Shown: positions 8,412-17,979, counted from the first letter of the stretch. The stretch: 64,000 bases of DNA from Caldimonas manganoxidans ATCC BAA-369 (GCF_000381125.1 NZ_KB905932.1:62001-126000); one strand, 5' to 3'. Notes: generated by a model not told the origin, from the letters alone. Program-made: numbers and translations.

Positions 8412-9346
8412 GCGAGCAGCTCCTTCACCTCGGCCAAGGTGGCCGGATCGTACAACGCGGCGCTGACCAGCTCCGCATCGATGCGCTTGACCATGCCGGA
8501 CAGCACCTTGCCCGGCCCGCATTCCACCACGTGGGTGACGCCACGCGCGCGCAGCGCCTGGACGCATTCGACCCAGCGCACCGGCCCAAAGGCCTGGCGG
8601 TACAAGGCGTCGCGGATGGCCTGAGGTTGGTCGTAAACGGTCACGTCGATGTTGTGGACCACCGGGATGCGCGGCACGGCAATGCTCACCTGGGCCAAGC
8701 GCTCGCGCAAGCGTTCGGCCGCCGGTTTCATCAGACTGGAATGGAAAGGCGCCGACACCGGCAAGGGCAGCGCCCGTTTGGCCCCGGCCGCCTTGAGCAC
8801 CTCGCAGGCTTTCTCGACCCCGGTTTTGCTGCCGGCGATCACGGTCTGCTTCGGATCATTGAAGTTCACCGCCTCGACCACCTCGCCGCTGGATGCGGCC
8901 ACCTCGGCGCAGTGGCGACGCACCTCGTCGGCCTCCATCCCCAGGATCGCGGCCATGCCGCCGGCGCCCACCGGCACGGCCTCTTGCATGGCCTGGGCAC
9001 GAAAGCGCACCAGGGGCAGCGCCTCGGACAAGCTCAACGCACCGGCGGCCACCAAGGCGGTGTATTCCCCCAGCGAGTGGCCCGCCACCACGGCAGGCTC
9101 GCGGCCGCCTTCGGCGCGCCAGGCGCGATAGCAGGCGATGCCGGCCACCAACATCACGGGCTGGGTGTTGGTGGTGAGATCCAAAGCCTCCTTGGGGCCC
9201 TGCGCAATCAAGCGGGCGACATCCTCGCCCAGGGCCGCGCTGGCTTCGTCCAGCGTTTGGCGCACGGCGGCATGGTCGCCCCAGGCGTTGAGCATGCCCA
9301 CGGCCTGGGAGCCCTGGCCGGGAAACACGAAGGCGAAAGTGCTCAT
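8408..9346 (-). CDS. fabD: Malonyl-CoA:ACP transacylase (FabD)
   Basis: Loads malonyl groups onto ACP. It has 312 residues from the ATG at 9346, which gives the family N-terminus MSTFAFVFPGQGSQ. A TTG five codons earlier (9361) is a possible but weaker start. The catalytic serine is S91 in GHSLGEY and the partner histidine is H202 in SAPFHSSL. It overlaps fabG by 4 bp and lies 66 bp after fabH. Confidence 0.97.
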   Translation of the reverse strand: MSTFAFVFPGQGSQAVGMLNAWGDHAAVRQTLDEASAALGEDVARLIAQGPKEALDLTTNTQPVMLVAGIACYRAWRAEGGREPAVVAGHSLGEYTALVAAGALSLSEALPLVRFRAQAMQEAVPVGAGGMAAILGMEADEVRRHCAEVAASSGEVVEAVNFNDPKQTVIAGSKTGVEKACEVLKAAGAKRALPLPVSAPFHSSLMKPAAERLRERLAQVSIAVPRIPVVHNIDVTVYDQPQAIRDALYRQAFGPVRWVECVQALRARGVTHVVECGPGKVLSGMVKRIDAELVSAALYDPATLAEVKELLA

Positions 9347-9412
9347 GACGTTCGAAGTCAAGGAAAACTCAGGAATGCACCCATGCGGCGGCGGCCATGC
9401 CGCCGCGTTCGT

Positions 9413-10402
9413 TCAGTAATCGAGCAACACCGCACCCCAGGTGAAGCCGCCGCCGACGCCTTCGAGCAGCAAGGTGTCTCCCCGCTGGATGCGGCCTTGC
9501 CGCACGGCATGGTCCAGCGCCAGCGGGATGGAGGCCGCCGAGGTATTGCCATGCTCGTCCACGGTGACGATGAGCTTGTCCTGTGGCAGCTTCAGCTTCT
9601 TGGCCGTCCCCTGCATGATGCGGATGTTGGCTTGGTGCGGGATCAGCCAGTCGATGTCGCTGTCTTGACGGCCGGCCTTGTCGAGCACGGCGCGGGCCAC
9701 TTCGTCGAGCACCTTGACGGCCAGCTTGAACACCGCCTGACCGTCCATCTTGAGGAAGGGCTCGCCCAGCACCTGGCCGCCGCTGACCGTGCCTGGGGTA
9801 CACAGCACCCCGGAATGGCTGCCATCGGCATGCAGCTCGGTGGCCAGGATGCCCGGGCGGTCGCTGGCTTCGAGCACGACGGCGCCGGCACCGTCGCCGA
9901 ACAAGACGCAGGTGGTGCGGTCTTTGAAGTCGAGGATGCGCGAAAAGACCTCGGCGCCCACCACCAGGGCGCAATGCGCCGCGCCGGACTTGATCATCGC
10001 ATCGGCCACGCTGAGCGCGTAGACGAAGCCCGAGCACACGGCCTGCACATCGAACGCCGGGCAACCGGCCACCCCCAGCTTGTGTTGCAACAAGCAAGCC
10101 GTGGACGGGAACACCATGTCCGGGGTGGAGGTGGCCACGATGATGAGGTCGATGTCGGCCGCCGAGCGTCCGGCGGCCTCCAACGCATGCCGAGCCGCGT
10201 GCAGGGCCAAGTCGCTCGAGGCGACGTCGGGCGCGGCGAAATGACGCGCCCGGATGCCCGTGCGCTCGACGATCCAGGCATCGGAAGTTTCGATGCCCTG
10301 GGCCGCCAATTCGGCCGCGAACTCGGCATTGGTCACACGGCGCGGCGGCAGGTAGCTGCCGGTGCCGGTGATGCGGGAATAGCGATCAGAAAAAAGGGTC
10401 AT
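9413..10402 (-). CDS. fabH: 3-oxoacyl-ACP synthase III (FabH)
   Basis: Starts fatty-acid synthesis by condensing acetyl-CoA with malonyl-ACP. It has 329 residues with the triad C123 (VQAVCSGF), H256 (IPHQANIRI) and N286 (EHGNTSAA). Its ATG at 10402 overlaps the plsX stop by 4 bp. The order plsX-fabH-fabD-fabG-acpP-fabF is the standard proteobacterial arrangement. Confidence 0.98.
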   Translation of the reverse strand: MTLFSDRYSRITGTGSYLPPRRVTNAEFAAELAAQGIETSDAWIVERTGIRARHFAAPDVASSDLALHAARHALEAAGRSAADIDLIIVATSTPDMVFPSTACLLQHKLGVAGCPAFDVQAVCSGFVYALSVADAMIKSGAAHCALVVGAEVFSRILDFKDRTTCVLFGDGAGAVVLEASDRPGILATELHADGSHSGVLCTPGTVSGGQVLGEPFLKMDGQAVFKLAVKVLDEVARAVLDKAGRQDSDIDWLIPHQANIRIMQGTAKKLKLPQDKLIVTVDEHGNTSAASIPLALDHAVRQGRIQRGDTLLLEGVGGGFTWGAVLLDY

Positions 10403-11526
10403 GCCGTCTGGGCGACCGGCGCGGGCGCCGCTGCCTCACCGTTGGCCGGCAAGGCCTGCAGGGTTTCGACGATCCGATCGTGCACCCGGTCGAGCAACCG
10501 GTTCCGGGCCGCATCATACGCCCGATTCAGCGCCTGCTCGAATGCGAAAGCATCGGCCGAGCCATGGCTCTTGAAGACCAGGCCGCGCAACCCGAGCAAG
10601 GCCGCGCCGTTGTAGCGCCGGTGATCGACGCGCTTTTTGAAGTGGTTGAGCACCGGAAGTGCCACGATCGCCGCAAGTTTGGTGAAGATGTTGCGTGTGA
10701 ACTCTTGCTTGATGAAGCGGGTGAGCATCGAGGCCAGGCCTTCGGCCGTCTTGAGCGCGACATTGCCCACGAAGCCATCACACACGACGATGTCGGTGCG
10801 GCCGGTGAAGATGTCGTTGCCCTCGACATTGCCGTAGAAGTTCAGATGCCCAGCCTGGGCGGCCGATCGCAGCAGCTCGGCGGCCTTTTTGATGGTTTCG
10901 CTGCCCTTGATCGCTTCTTCCCCGATGTTGAGCAAACCCACGCTGGGCTGGGCCTTGCCCTCCACCGCGCTGACCAGCGCACTGCCCATCAGCGCAAACT
11001 GCAGCAGGTGCTCGGGCTCGCAATCGACATTGGCGCCCAGGTCCAAAACGGTGGTGAAGCCATCGTTCTGGTTGGGCATCACGGTGGCAATGGCAGGGCG
11101 ATCGATGCCTTGCAGGGTTTTGAGCACGTAGCGCGAGACGGCCATCAAGGCCCCGGTGTTGCCAGCCGAGACACAGGCATCGGCCGCCGCGCGACCGTCC
11201 TCGCCGGGCTTGACCTGGCTGATGGCCACGCGCATGGAGGAATCCTTTTTGCGCCGCAAGGCCACCTCCACCGGATCGTCCATCTCGACCACTTCGCTGG
11301 CCTCGACCACGGTACAACGCGGCCAAGCGCGCGCCGGCGCCAGCGCTTCGGCACGCCCAACGAGAATGAGCTCGGCCTCGGGATGCGAAGCCAGAAACGC
11401 TTGACAGGCCGGCAAGGTCACGGACGGGCCGTGGTCGCCGCCCATGCAGTCGACGGCCAAGCGCACGACGCGCGTCGCAGCAGGCGTCGCCGACGCAGAC
11501 GCCACCCTCTGGGTCGTGGAATTCAT
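10399..11526 (-). CDS. plsX: Phosphate acyltransferase PlsX
   Basis: Converts acyl-ACP to acyl-phosphate, the first step toward phosphatidic acid with PlsY. It has 375 residues. After a ~20-residue Ala/Thr-rich N-terminal extension comes the family signature [20 protein letters not shown], and later [14 protein letters not shown] and [16 protein letters not shown]. It lies 176 bp downstream of rpmF; that gap shows no gene. Confidence 0.97.
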   Translation of the reverse strand: MNSTTQRVASASATPAATRVVRLAVDCMGGDHGPSVTLPACQAFLASHPEAELILVGRAEALAPARAWPRCTVVEASEVVEMDDPVEVALRRKKDSSMRVAISQVKPGEDGRAAADACVSAGNTGALMAVSRYVLKTLQGIDRPAIATVMPNQNDGFTTVLDLGANVDCEPEHLLQFALMGSALVSAVEGKAQPSVGLLNIGEEAIKGSETIKKAAELLRSAAQAGHLNFYGNVEGNDIFTGRTDIVVCDGFVGNVALKTAEGLASMLTRFIKQEFTRNIFTKLAAIVALPVLNHFKKRVDHRRYNGAALLGLRGLVFKSHGSADAFAFEQALNRAYDAARNRLLDRVHDRIVETLQALPANGEAAAPAPVAQTA

Positions 11527-11702
11527 GGCAGGCGTGGGCAGACCGACATCAGATCACTCGCCCGGGCCGCTGCGGCACGATCAAGCCCACACCGGGCCGC
11601 CCAAGAGACCAAGCAGGCCACAGAGCCGGGCAGGCACAAGCCGCCGGCGCCCCGCTTGGGCATCGGCAACCGATGCGACTGCACTCCCATGACGCTGCAG
11701 GA

Positions 11703-11885
11703 TCAGGCGTCGGCCTTGGTCTTGAGGACCTTGCGGCCGCGGTAGAAACCGCTGGGGCTGATGTGATGACGCAGGTGAACTTCGCCGGTGGTGGGCTCGA
11801 TCGCCGTGCCCGGAGGGGTCAAGGCATTGTGCGAACGGTGCATCCCACGCTTGGAAGGCGACTTCTTGTTCTGTTGAACGGCCAT
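11703..11885 (-). CDS. rpmF: 50S ribosomal protein L32
   Basis: 60-residue ribosomal protein with the conserved N-terminus [20 protein letters not shown] and a basic C-terminus ([11 protein letters not shown]). It has a strong ribosome site, AAGGAG, before the ATG at 11885. A -10-like TAAAAT lies 24 bp upstream at 11910-11915, inside the yceD-rpmF junction. The yceD-rpmF-plsX-fab order links ribosome and lipid genes, as in many proteobacteria. Confidence 0.98.
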   Translation of the reverse strand: MAVQQNKKSPSKRGMHRSHNALTPPGTAIEPTTGEVHLRHHISPSGFYRGRKVLKTKADA

Positions 11886-11909
11886 GGCTCGCTCCTTGGA
11901 AAACCTGTC

Positions 11910-11915
11910 ATTTTA
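11910..11915 (-). promoter_or_regulatory. Possible internal promoter -10 before rpmF
   Basis: TAAAAT on the minus strand (5 of 6 to consensus), followed by a short leader with a good ribosome site. No clear -35 is visible. Confidence 0.4.
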
Positions 11916-11965
11916 GCATGGCCGTCATGGGCCGGTCTGGCTGACCCGCACGCCTGCGCATGGCC

Positions 11966-12529
11966 TCAGGTGAGCCTGCGTTTGAGCGCGGCCAAGGCCG
12001 CAAAGGGATGGGGGCGTTCGGCCACGACCGGATCCGCATCCGTCGGGGCTGGCTCCCCCTCCACCGCAGCGGGATAACGGCAATCGGCATGCCGAGGCAC
12101 CAAGGGCAGCGCCAGAATGAGTTCGTCTTCGACCAGTGCCTGCAGGTCCAGGCTGCGGTCGAGCACGAGGATGTCCTCTTCGACCTGGGCATCGAGTTCG
12201 GCCGCCTCGCGCTCATCGCGCACGAAGCGGAAACTGCGGTCGACTTCGAGCACCACGTCGACCGGATTCAGACAACGCTGGCACTGCAGCCGCACGGTCG
12301 CCCGCGCCCCCAGGTGCAGCCACACCTCGGCCGGCGCGCCGAGGCGATCGACACGCTGCCCGTGCGCCTCCCAGAGCACCTCCCGTCCTGCCGGGGCGAC
12401 CCCGTCGACCTGGCTTTCCGCCAGCCGCGGCAACGCTGCAAGCAGCCAGCGGCCTTGCAGTTGCCCGGCGTCGCGGGCGAAGCGTTCCATGTCCAGGCGT
12501 TGCGCGTCGAAGGGCTTGGCGGACTTCAT
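11966..12529 (-). CDS. yceD: YceD family protein (DUF177)
   Basis: 187 residues. The DUF177 core shows the paired-Cys segment LQCQRCLNPVDVVLEVDRSFRFV and an acidic stretch (ELDAQVEEDILVLD), both typical of YceD. The family is linked to 23S rRNA accumulation and is encoded next to rpmF in many bacteria and plants. The N-terminus MKSAKPFDAQRLDMERF fits Burkholderiales members. A -10-like TACACT ends 6 bp before the ATG and there is no ribosome site, so the mRNA may be leaderless. It is divergent from maf across only 38 bp. Confidence 0.9.
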   Translation of the reverse strand: MKSAKPFDAQRLDMERFARDAGQLQGRWLLAALPRLAESQVDGVAPAGREVLWEAHGQRVDRLGAPAEVWLHLGARATVRLQCQRCLNPVDVVLEVDRSFRFVRDEREAAELDAQVEEDILVLDRSLDLQALVEDELILALPLVPRHADCRYPAAVEGEPAPTDADPVVAERPHPFAALAALKRRLT

Positions 12530-12535
12530 GCCAGC

Positions 12536-12561
12536 AGTGTAGCCCGATGGCGAGCGACAAT
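12536..12561. promoter_or_regulatory. Divergent -10 elements of yceD and maf
   Basis: The 38-bp gap holds minus-strand TACACT (12536-12541), 6 bp before the yceD ATG, and plus-strand GACAAT (12556-12561), 6 bp before the maf ATG at 12568. Both would give starts at or next to the initiation codon. Confidence 0.4.
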
Positions 12562-12567
12562 GGCGGC

Positions 12568-13179
12568 ATGTCCATGCCATCCATGCCCCGAGCCCTGATC
12601 CTGGGCTCCACGTCCCCGTATCGCCGTGAGCTGCTGCAGCGTTTGCGGCTGCCGTTCGACGTGGAGCCGCCCCATGTCGATGAAACCCCTCGCCCGGATG
12701 AGACGCCGGCGTTGTTGGCGCTGCGCCTGGCCTTGGCCAAGGCCCATGAGGTCGCCTCCCGCCATCCCGAAGCGGTGGTGATCGGCTCGGACCAGGTGGC
12801 CGACCTGGACGGCCGGCCCGTGGGCAAGCCAGGTCATCGGGCTCGAGCCTTGGCGCAGTTGCAAGAGATGAGTGGGCGCACGGTGATCTTTCAGACCGCC
12901 GTGGCCGTGGTTTGTCAGGCCACCGGCTTCGAGCAGGCCGCGCTGGTGCCGGTGACGGTGAAGTTCCGAGCCTTGTCGCAGCCCGAGATCGAGGCCTATC
13001 TCGATGCCGAGCAGCCTTATGACTGCGCCGGCAGCGCCAAGGTCGAGGGCTTGGGCATTGCCTTGCTGCGCGCCGTGGAAAGCGACGACCCGACCGCGCT
13101 GATCGGCCTGCCCTTGATCCGCACCTGCGAGTTGCTGCGTGCCGCCGGGGTGCCGCTGCTGGGTTCGGGGGTTCGATGA
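12568..13179 (+). CDS. maf: Maf-like nucleoside triphosphate pyrophosphatase
   Basis: House-cleaning pyrophosphatase acting on non-canonical or methylated nucleotides (the YceF branch hydrolyses m7GTP). It has 203 residues from the ATG at 12568; alternative ATGs lie at 12547, 12574 and 12583. Family motifs are LGSTSPYRRELLQRL, the conserved VIGSDQVADLDG, GKPG, and YDCAGSAKVEGLGI with SDDPTALIGLPL. The 3' end overlaps the next gene by 4 bp. The start is uncertain by a few codons because there is no clear ribosome site. Confidence 0.93.
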   Translation: MSMPSMPRALILGSTSPYRRELLQRLRLPFDVEPPHVDETPRPDETPALLALRLALAKAHEVASRHPEAVVIGSDQVADLDGRPVGKPGHRARALAQLQEMSGRTVIFQTAVAVVCQATGFEQAALVPVTVKFRALSQPEIEAYLDAEQPYDCAGSAKVEGLGIALLRAVESDDPTALIGLPLIRTCELLRAAGVPLLGSGVR

Positions 13180-13958
13180 GCACCGGCAGGCTGTGGTTGG
13201 TGCCCACCCCGTTGGACTTCGGCACGCTGGATGCCGGCGGGCAGGCGCCCGACCTGCGCGAGGTCTTGCCCATGGGCACGCTGCGCACGGCGGCCCGTCT
13301 GTCGCATTGGGTGGTGGAAAACGCCAAGACCGCGCGCGCGTTCCTCAAGCGCGTGCATGCGGTGGTGCCTCTGGCCCAACCGCTGCAGTCCTTGCAGATC
13401 CAGGAGTTGCCGCGCGGGTCGAAGGGCCCCCACGGAACGCCCCCCGCGGTGCCCGAGCACTTGCTGCAGCCGGCGCTGTCGGGGCTGGAGATGGGACTCA
13501 TGTCCGAAGCAGGCATGCCGGCGGTGGCCGATCCGGGCGCCGAGCTGGTGCGCCGCGCGCAGGCGCTGGGCCTGACCGTCACTCCGCTGGTCGGCCCGTC
13601 GGCCTTGCTGCTGGCCCTGGCCGCCAGCGGCATGAATGGGCAAAGCTTCGCCTTCGTGGGCTATCTGCCGGTGGACGAGACGGCGCGCGCGACACGCATT
13701 CGTGAACTGGAAGGGGTGTCGCGGCGGCTGGGACAAACGCAGCTGATGATCGAAACGCCGTACCGCAACGCCGCGCTCTTTCGAGCGCTGTTGCAGCACT
13801 TGCATCCCAGCACCCAGCTGGCGGTGGCCTGCGGCCTGACCTTGGAGGACGGCTGGAACCACAGCGCGCCGGTGGCGCAGTGGCGCGAGGGCCGCGGCGC
13901 GGCCGCCCGGCACGTGCCGGCAGACCGCCCCGCAGTGTTTGCCTTGTGGGCGCGCTGA
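13176..13958 (+). CDS. SAM-dependent methyltransferase, RsmI-like (tetrapyrrole methylase fold)
   Basis: 260 residues. It begins with the fold's first strand (GRLWLVPTPLDFG) and contains LMSEAGMPAVADPGAELV, matching the RsmI signature SDAGTPxxSDPG, then the GPSALLLALAASGMNGQSFAFVGYLP segment. RsmI proper 2'-O-methylates C1402 of 16S rRNA. This protein diverges (an inserted segment at about 60-95 and altered motif residues) and is likely a paralogue of unknown target. It is translationally coupled to maf by an ATGA overlap. Confidence 0.85.
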   Translation: MSTGRLWLVPTPLDFGTLDAGGQAPDLREVLPMGTLRTAARLSHWVVENAKTARAFLKRVHAVVPLAQPLQSLQIQELPRGSKGPHGTPPAVPEHLLQPALSGLEMGLMSEAGMPAVADPGAELVRRAQALGLTVTPLVGPSALLLALAASGMNGQSFAFVGYLPVDETARATRIRELEGVSRRLGQTQLMIETPYRNAALFRALLQHLHPSTQLAVACGLTLEDGWNHSAPVAQWREGRGAAARHVPADRPAVFALWAR

Positions 13959-13964
13959 GCGCCT

Positions 13965-15425
13965 TCACGCCGCCGGCTTCTTGCCACCACTGCCGCCCAG
14001 CAAGACCGCCACTTTGCGCTTGGGCCGGATGTAGGCCGACAGCGATTTCGGCCCCGGCACGGGCACGGCGCTGCGTTCACGCTCCCAGGCCGGAGGCTCG
14101 GTGCGCTCGATGGGGGGCTCGTAGGGCTGGCTGAAGATGGGATCGCTGGGTTGTGCGCGCGGCGGCGCCGCACGGGGCGCCGCGCCGTCTGCGACCGGGC
14201 CGGCCGCCGTCGGGAGCTCGTCGTCTGGGCGGCGTCGCGGCCGGCGCGGGCGCTCGTCGTCCAGCTCCAGGGGCTCGATGTCGATTTTCTTCTTCAAGAG
14301 CTTTTCGATCTCGGCCACCAGGCGCTGATCGTTGCGCGACACGAAGGAAATCGCCAAGCCCGAGGCCCCGGCGCGGCCGGTGCGGCCGATGCGGTGCACG
14401 TAGTCTTCGGCGTTGAAGGGAATGTCGAAATTGAAGACGGCCGGCAAGTCGGCGATGTCCAGGCCGCGGGCGGCCACATCGGTGGCCACCAGCAGTTCGA
14501 CCTCGCCACGCTTGAAGGCGTCCAGTGCTTTGAGACGCTCGTCCTGCGACTTGTCGCCGTGCAGCGCAGTGGTCTTCAAGCCATCGCGCTCCAGCGCTCG
14601 GGCCAGGCGTGCCGCACCCAGCTTGGAGTTCACGAAAACGATGGCCTGGGTGATGGCGCGTTCGCGCAGCAACTGGCGCACGGCGCGACGCTTGTCCTCG
14701 TCTTCGACGCTGTAGAAGTGTTGCTCCACCGTGGCAGCGGTGGTGTTGGGCCGTGCCACCTCGACGAGCACCGGGTCGTGCAGGTAACTTTGCGCGAGCT
14801 TTTTGATCTCGGGCGAGAAGGTGGCCGAGAACAGCAGGGTCTGGCGCTGCTGGGGCAAGTAGCTCAGGATGCGCTGCAAATCGGGCAGGAAGCCGATGTC
14901 GAGCATGCGATCGGCTTCGTCGAGCACCACGTATTCCACCTGGCCGAGGTGGCAGTTCTTGGCCTGGATGTGGTCGAGCAAGCGGCCCGGAGTGGCGATG
15001 AGCACCTCGACGCCCGCCTTGAGCTCGGCCTCTTGGGGTTTCATGTCGACCCCACCGAACACGCAGGCCACCCGCAAGAGGGTGTAACGGGCATAGGCCT
15101 TGACGTTCTGGGCCACTTGGTCGGCCAGCTCGCGCGTGGGGGCCAGCACCAAAGCGCGCACCGGATGGCGCGCCGGCGACATGCTGGCGTTTTGGTGGCG
15201 CAGCATTTTCTGCAACAGCGGCAGCGAGAACGCGGCCGTCTTGCCCGTGCCGGTCTGGGCCGCGCCCATCACATCGCGGCCAGCCAGGACGATGGGGATC
15301 GCCTTGGCTTGGATGGGCGTCATGCGGGTGTAGCCCTGGTCCGCGATGGCCTTCTGGAGCACGGGGTCCAGGGGCAGGAGCGAGAACTCGCCAGGCTCGG
15401 CGGTTCCGATGGAAGGATCGGTCAT
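13965..15425 (-). CDS. rhlE: DEAD-box RNA helicase, RhlE type
   Basis: ATP-dependent RNA helicase, 486 residues. Visible motifs: Q motif (TRMTPIQAKAIP), motif I AQTGTGKT, PTRELADQV, the DEAD box in VVLDEADRML, motif III SAT, and motif VI HRIGRTGRAG. After residue ~385 comes a basic, Pro/Arg-rich low-complexity tail ending in a Lys-rich patch, as in RhlE of Burkholderiales. The -10-like GATAAT (15433-15438) overlaps the stop of the upstream glycan gene and ends 7 bp before the ATG, with no ribosome site. It is likely a separate, possibly leaderless, unit. It converges with the methyltransferase gene 6 bp away. Confidence 0.96.
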   Translation of the reverse strand: MTDPSIGTAEPGEFSLLPLDPVLQKAIADQGYTRMTPIQAKAIPIVLAGRDVMGAAQTGTGKTAAFSLPLLQKMLRHQNASMSPARHPVRALVLAPTRELADQVAQNVKAYARYTLLRVACVFGGVDMKPQEAELKAGVEVLIATPGRLLDHIQAKNCHLGQVEYVVLDEADRMLDIGFLPDLQRILSYLPQQRQTLLFSATFSPEIKKLAQSYLHDPVLVEVARPNTTAATVEQHFYSVEDEDKRRAVRQLLRERAITQAIVFVNSKLGAARLARALERDGLKTTALHGDKSQDERLKALDAFKRGEVELLVATDVAARGLDIADLPAVFNFDIPFNAEDYVHRIGRTGRAGASGLAISFVSRNDQRLVAEIEKLLKKKIDIEPLELDDERPRRPRRRPDDELPTAAGPVADGAAPRAAPPRAQPSDPIFSQPYEPPIERTEPPAWERERSAVPVPGPKSLSAYIRPKRKVAVLLGGSGGKKPAA

Positions 15426-15432
15426 GCCCCCA

Positions 15433-15438
15433 ATTATC
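15433..15438 (-). promoter_or_regulatory. Possible rhlE -10 element (leaderless)
   Basis: Minus-strand GATAAT (5 of 6 to TATAAT), separated from the rhlE ATG by 7 bp. It overlaps the TAA stop of the preceding gene. Confidence 0.4.
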
Positions 15439-17374
15439 CGCCACCGGGCGGCGCATCATCGGCCCAGACCGCCCGCCCTCCGGCATCGGCCGCGGCGAGC
15501 GCCTCGCCGGCGGGCCGGTATTCCGGCACGTGACGGCGCAACCAGGCGCGCACTTCGCGGTCGTCGCCGTCGGCCAGCAGTTCGACCGAGCGGGCCAGTT
15601 CGGCCACCCAGGTCTCGTCACCTTGCACGCCCAGCCGAGCGATGCGCAGGCGCGCAAACCGCGTGGGCAGGGTGGTGTCGGCATCGGCCAGCAGCTCTTC
15701 GTAGAGTTTTTCTCCGGGACGCAGCCCGGTGTAGACGATGGGAATCTCGTCCAGGCTGTGACCCGACAAACGGATCAGGTCCTGCGCGAGCTGGGCAATG
15801 CGCACCGGCTCGCCCATGTCCAGCACGAAGACTTGCCCCGACTCGCCGATCACCGCCGCTTGGATGACCAGGCGCGCCGCTTCGGCAATGGTCATGAAGT
15901 AACGGGTGATGTCGGGATGGGTGACGGTGACCGGACCGCCCTGCGCGATTTGCGCCTGGAACTTGGGCACCACCGAGCCGCTGGAGCCCAGCACATTGCC
16001 GAAGCGCACGGCCATGAAGCGCGTGGCATGGCCCTGGGCGGCCAGGTGGGACAGCACCATCTCGGCAGCGCGCTTGGTGGCGCCCATCACGTTGGTGGGG
16101 TTGACGGCCTTGTCGGTGGAAATGAGCACGAAGCGCGCCGCACCCGCTTCGGCAGCAGCACGGGCGGCATACAGCGTGCCCAGGGTGTTGTTGCGCAGTG
16201 CCGCCCAGGCATTGTGCTCCTCGGTCAGCGGCACGTGCTTGTAGGCTGCCGCATGGAAGACGATGTGCGGCCGCCAGGCCAGGCAGCAACGGCGCAGCTG
16301 GGCGGCATCGCGCACATCGCCCAGCAAGCGCACCAGCGGGATGTGCGGGAAACGCCGACCCAGTTCCTGCTCGATGGTGTAAAGCGCGTATTCGCTGTGC
16401 TCGAACAGCACCAGGCGCGCCGGACCGTATTGGGCCAGACGCCGGCACAGCTCCGAGCCGATGCTGCCGCCGGCGCCTGTGACCAGCACGGTGGCCCCCG
16501 ACAGGCATTCGGCGATGCCTGCCTCGTCGAGCTGCACCGGCTCGCGGCCCAGCAGGTCTTCGGGCTCGATCTGTCGCACCCGGCCGACCTGTGAGCCTTC
16601 GATGAGCTCTTGCATCGTCGGCACGGTGAGCACCGGCAGTCCGCTGCGGCTGGCCAGCTCGATCACCCGGCGACGCTGCGGCAGGCGCAGCGAGGGCATG
16701 GCCACGATGAGATGGGTGGCGCCCAGGCGCTTGGCCTGCTCGTTCAGGCTGGCCAAAGGCCCCAACACGGGCACGCCGCCCAGACGGGCGCCTTGCTTGG
16801 CCGGATCGTCGTCGAGCAGACCCAGCACCACATACCCCTGGTGCTGGATGCCCGCCAGCAGCATGCGCGCAGCCTGGCCAGCGCCCAGCACCAAGGCGCG
16901 GCGTGGGGCATGCCCCCCCGGCGACAAGCGCTCGCGCAAATGCTCGTAGAACATGCGGTAGGCGATGCGCACGGCGATCAACCCCATCAGCGTGACCAGG
17001 GGATGCAGCGCCAGGACCGAGCGCGGGATCTTGCTCCAGCCCGCCATCAGCACGACCACCGCCGCCACCAGTCCTGCGCCCGCACAAACCCAGGCCAGGC
17101 GACGCACCTCGGAGAAACCGGCAAAACGCCACATCGCCTGCGGCACACGCAAGAGCACCAAGCCCAGCAGGTACAGAGCGATCACACCGGCCATCACCCA
17201 CGGGTCATAGTCGGCACGGGCGCTGATCCAGCGCTCGAAGCCCAGCCGAAAGAGGTAGGTCAGGTTCCAGGCCGCAGCGATCACGGCCGCATCGATGCAC
17301 AAGGACAGGCCCTGCCGGTGCGGACGCACCCGGGCCAGAACCCGTTCGATGGCCAGCCAGAAGCGCGTCTCCAT
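15434..17374 (-). CDS. Membrane nucleotide-sugar 4,6-dehydratase (CapD/WbpM/PglF family)
   Basis: 646 residues. The N-terminal part has four to five membrane spans (about 25-165), then a first Rossmann region (RALVLGAGQAARMLL, about 170-290). The catalytic SDR domain follows from ~300 with the NAD motif VTGAGGSIGSELCRRL, the HAAAYKHVPL signature and STDKAVNPTNVMGATKRAAEM. The residue replacing the usual SDR Tyr is Met, as in this family. These enzymes dehydrate UDP-GlcNAc-type sugars at the start of modified-sugar pathways. The ATG at 17374 lies 2 bp after the stop of the PglC-like gene. It is the last gene of the glycan cluster. Confidence 0.93.
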   Translation of the reverse strand: METRFWLAIERVLARVRPHRQGLSLCIDAAVIAAAWNLTYLFRLGFERWISARADYDPWVMAGVIALYLLGLVLLRVPQAMWRFAGFSEVRRLAWVCAGAGLVAAVVVLMAGWSKIPRSVLALHPLVTLMGLIAVRIAYRMFYEHLRERLSPGGHAPRRALVLGAGQAARMLLAGIQHQGYVVLGLLDDDPAKQGARLGGVPVLGPLASLNEQAKRLGATHLIVAMPSLRLPQRRRVIELASRSGLPVLTVPTMQELIEGSQVGRVRQIEPEDLLGREPVQLDEAGIAECLSGATVLVTGAGGSIGSELCRRLAQYGPARLVLFEHSEYALYTIEQELGRRFPHIPLVRLLGDVRDAAQLRRCCLAWRPHIVFHAAAYKHVPLTEEHNAWAALRNNTLGTLYAARAAAEAGAARFVLISTDKAVNPTNVMGATKRAAEMVLSHLAAQGHATRFMAVRFGNVLGSSGSVVPKFQAQIAQGGPVTVTHPDITRYFMTIAEAARLVIQAAVIGESGQVFVLDMGEPVRIAQLAQDLIRLSGHSLDEIPIVYTGLRPGEKLYEELLADADTTLPTRFARLRIARLGVQGDETWVAELARSVELLADGDDREVRAWLRRHVPEYRPAGEALAAADAGGRAVWADDAPPGGG

Positions 17375-17376
17375 GT

Positions 17377-17976
17377 TCAACGCCCCGCCCAGACGCGGCA
17401 CAAGGTGCGCCACAACACCCGCACATCCGTGGCCAAGCGGGCATGGTCCACGTACTGGGCCGACAACCGCAGCTTGGCGGGCAAGATCTCCTCGACATAG
17501 GTGCGCTCCGGATCGCTTGCGCGGCCCAGGCGCTCGCTTTCGTCCAGATGCGCAAGCGAGGCCGGGTCGGTGAGGCCGGGACGCACCGACAGGAGCTTGT
17601 CACGCAGATGCTCGGGATACAGCGCCACGTAACGCGGCACCTCGGGCCGTGGGCCCACCAGGCTCATCTGGCCGCGCAGCACATCGATCAACTGCGGCAG
17701 CTCGTCGAGACGGTAGCGGCGCAAGAAGCGACCGGCGCGCGTGATGCGCGCATCTTGTCCGACGGTCAAGGACAGGCCGCTGCCGGCCGGGTCGTGCACC
17801 ATGGTGCGGAACTTGTGGATGCGAAACAGCCGCCCCCCACGCCCGACACGCTCTTGACGGAACAAGACCGGCCCGGGCGAATCGAGCTTGATCCACAGCG
17901 CCAGGGCCAGCAGCAGCGGCGCAAGCAAAACCAGCCCCACCAGGGCCGCGCTGAAGTCGAAGGCACGCTTGAGCAT
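17377..17976 (-). CDS. Phosphoglycosyl transferase (PglC-like initiating sugar transferase)
   Basis: Transfers a sugar-phosphate to undecaprenyl phosphate to start a lipid-linked glycan. It has 199 residues, the short monotopic form. One N-terminal hydrophobic re-entrant helix (about 8-28) precedes SPGPVLFRQERVGRGG, KFRTM, the Asp-Glu catalytic pair in RLDELPQ, and the signature MSLVGPRPEVP. The C-terminus YVDHARLATDVRVLWRTL is usual for the family. It pairs with the dehydratase 2 bp downstream and the aminotransferase 3 bp upstream, suggesting that the first sugar is a modified amino sugar. Confidence 0.94.
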   Translation of the reverse strand: MLKRAFDFSAALVGLVLLAPLLLALALWIKLDSPGPVLFRQERVGRGGRLFRIHKFRTMVHDPAGSGLSLTVGQDARITRAGRFLRRYRLDELPQLIDVLRGQMSLVGPRPEVPRYVALYPEHLRDKLLSVRPGLTDPASLAHLDESERLGRASDPERTYVEEILPAKLRLSAQYVDHARLATDVRVLWRTLCRVWAGR

Positions 17977-17979
17977 GGC

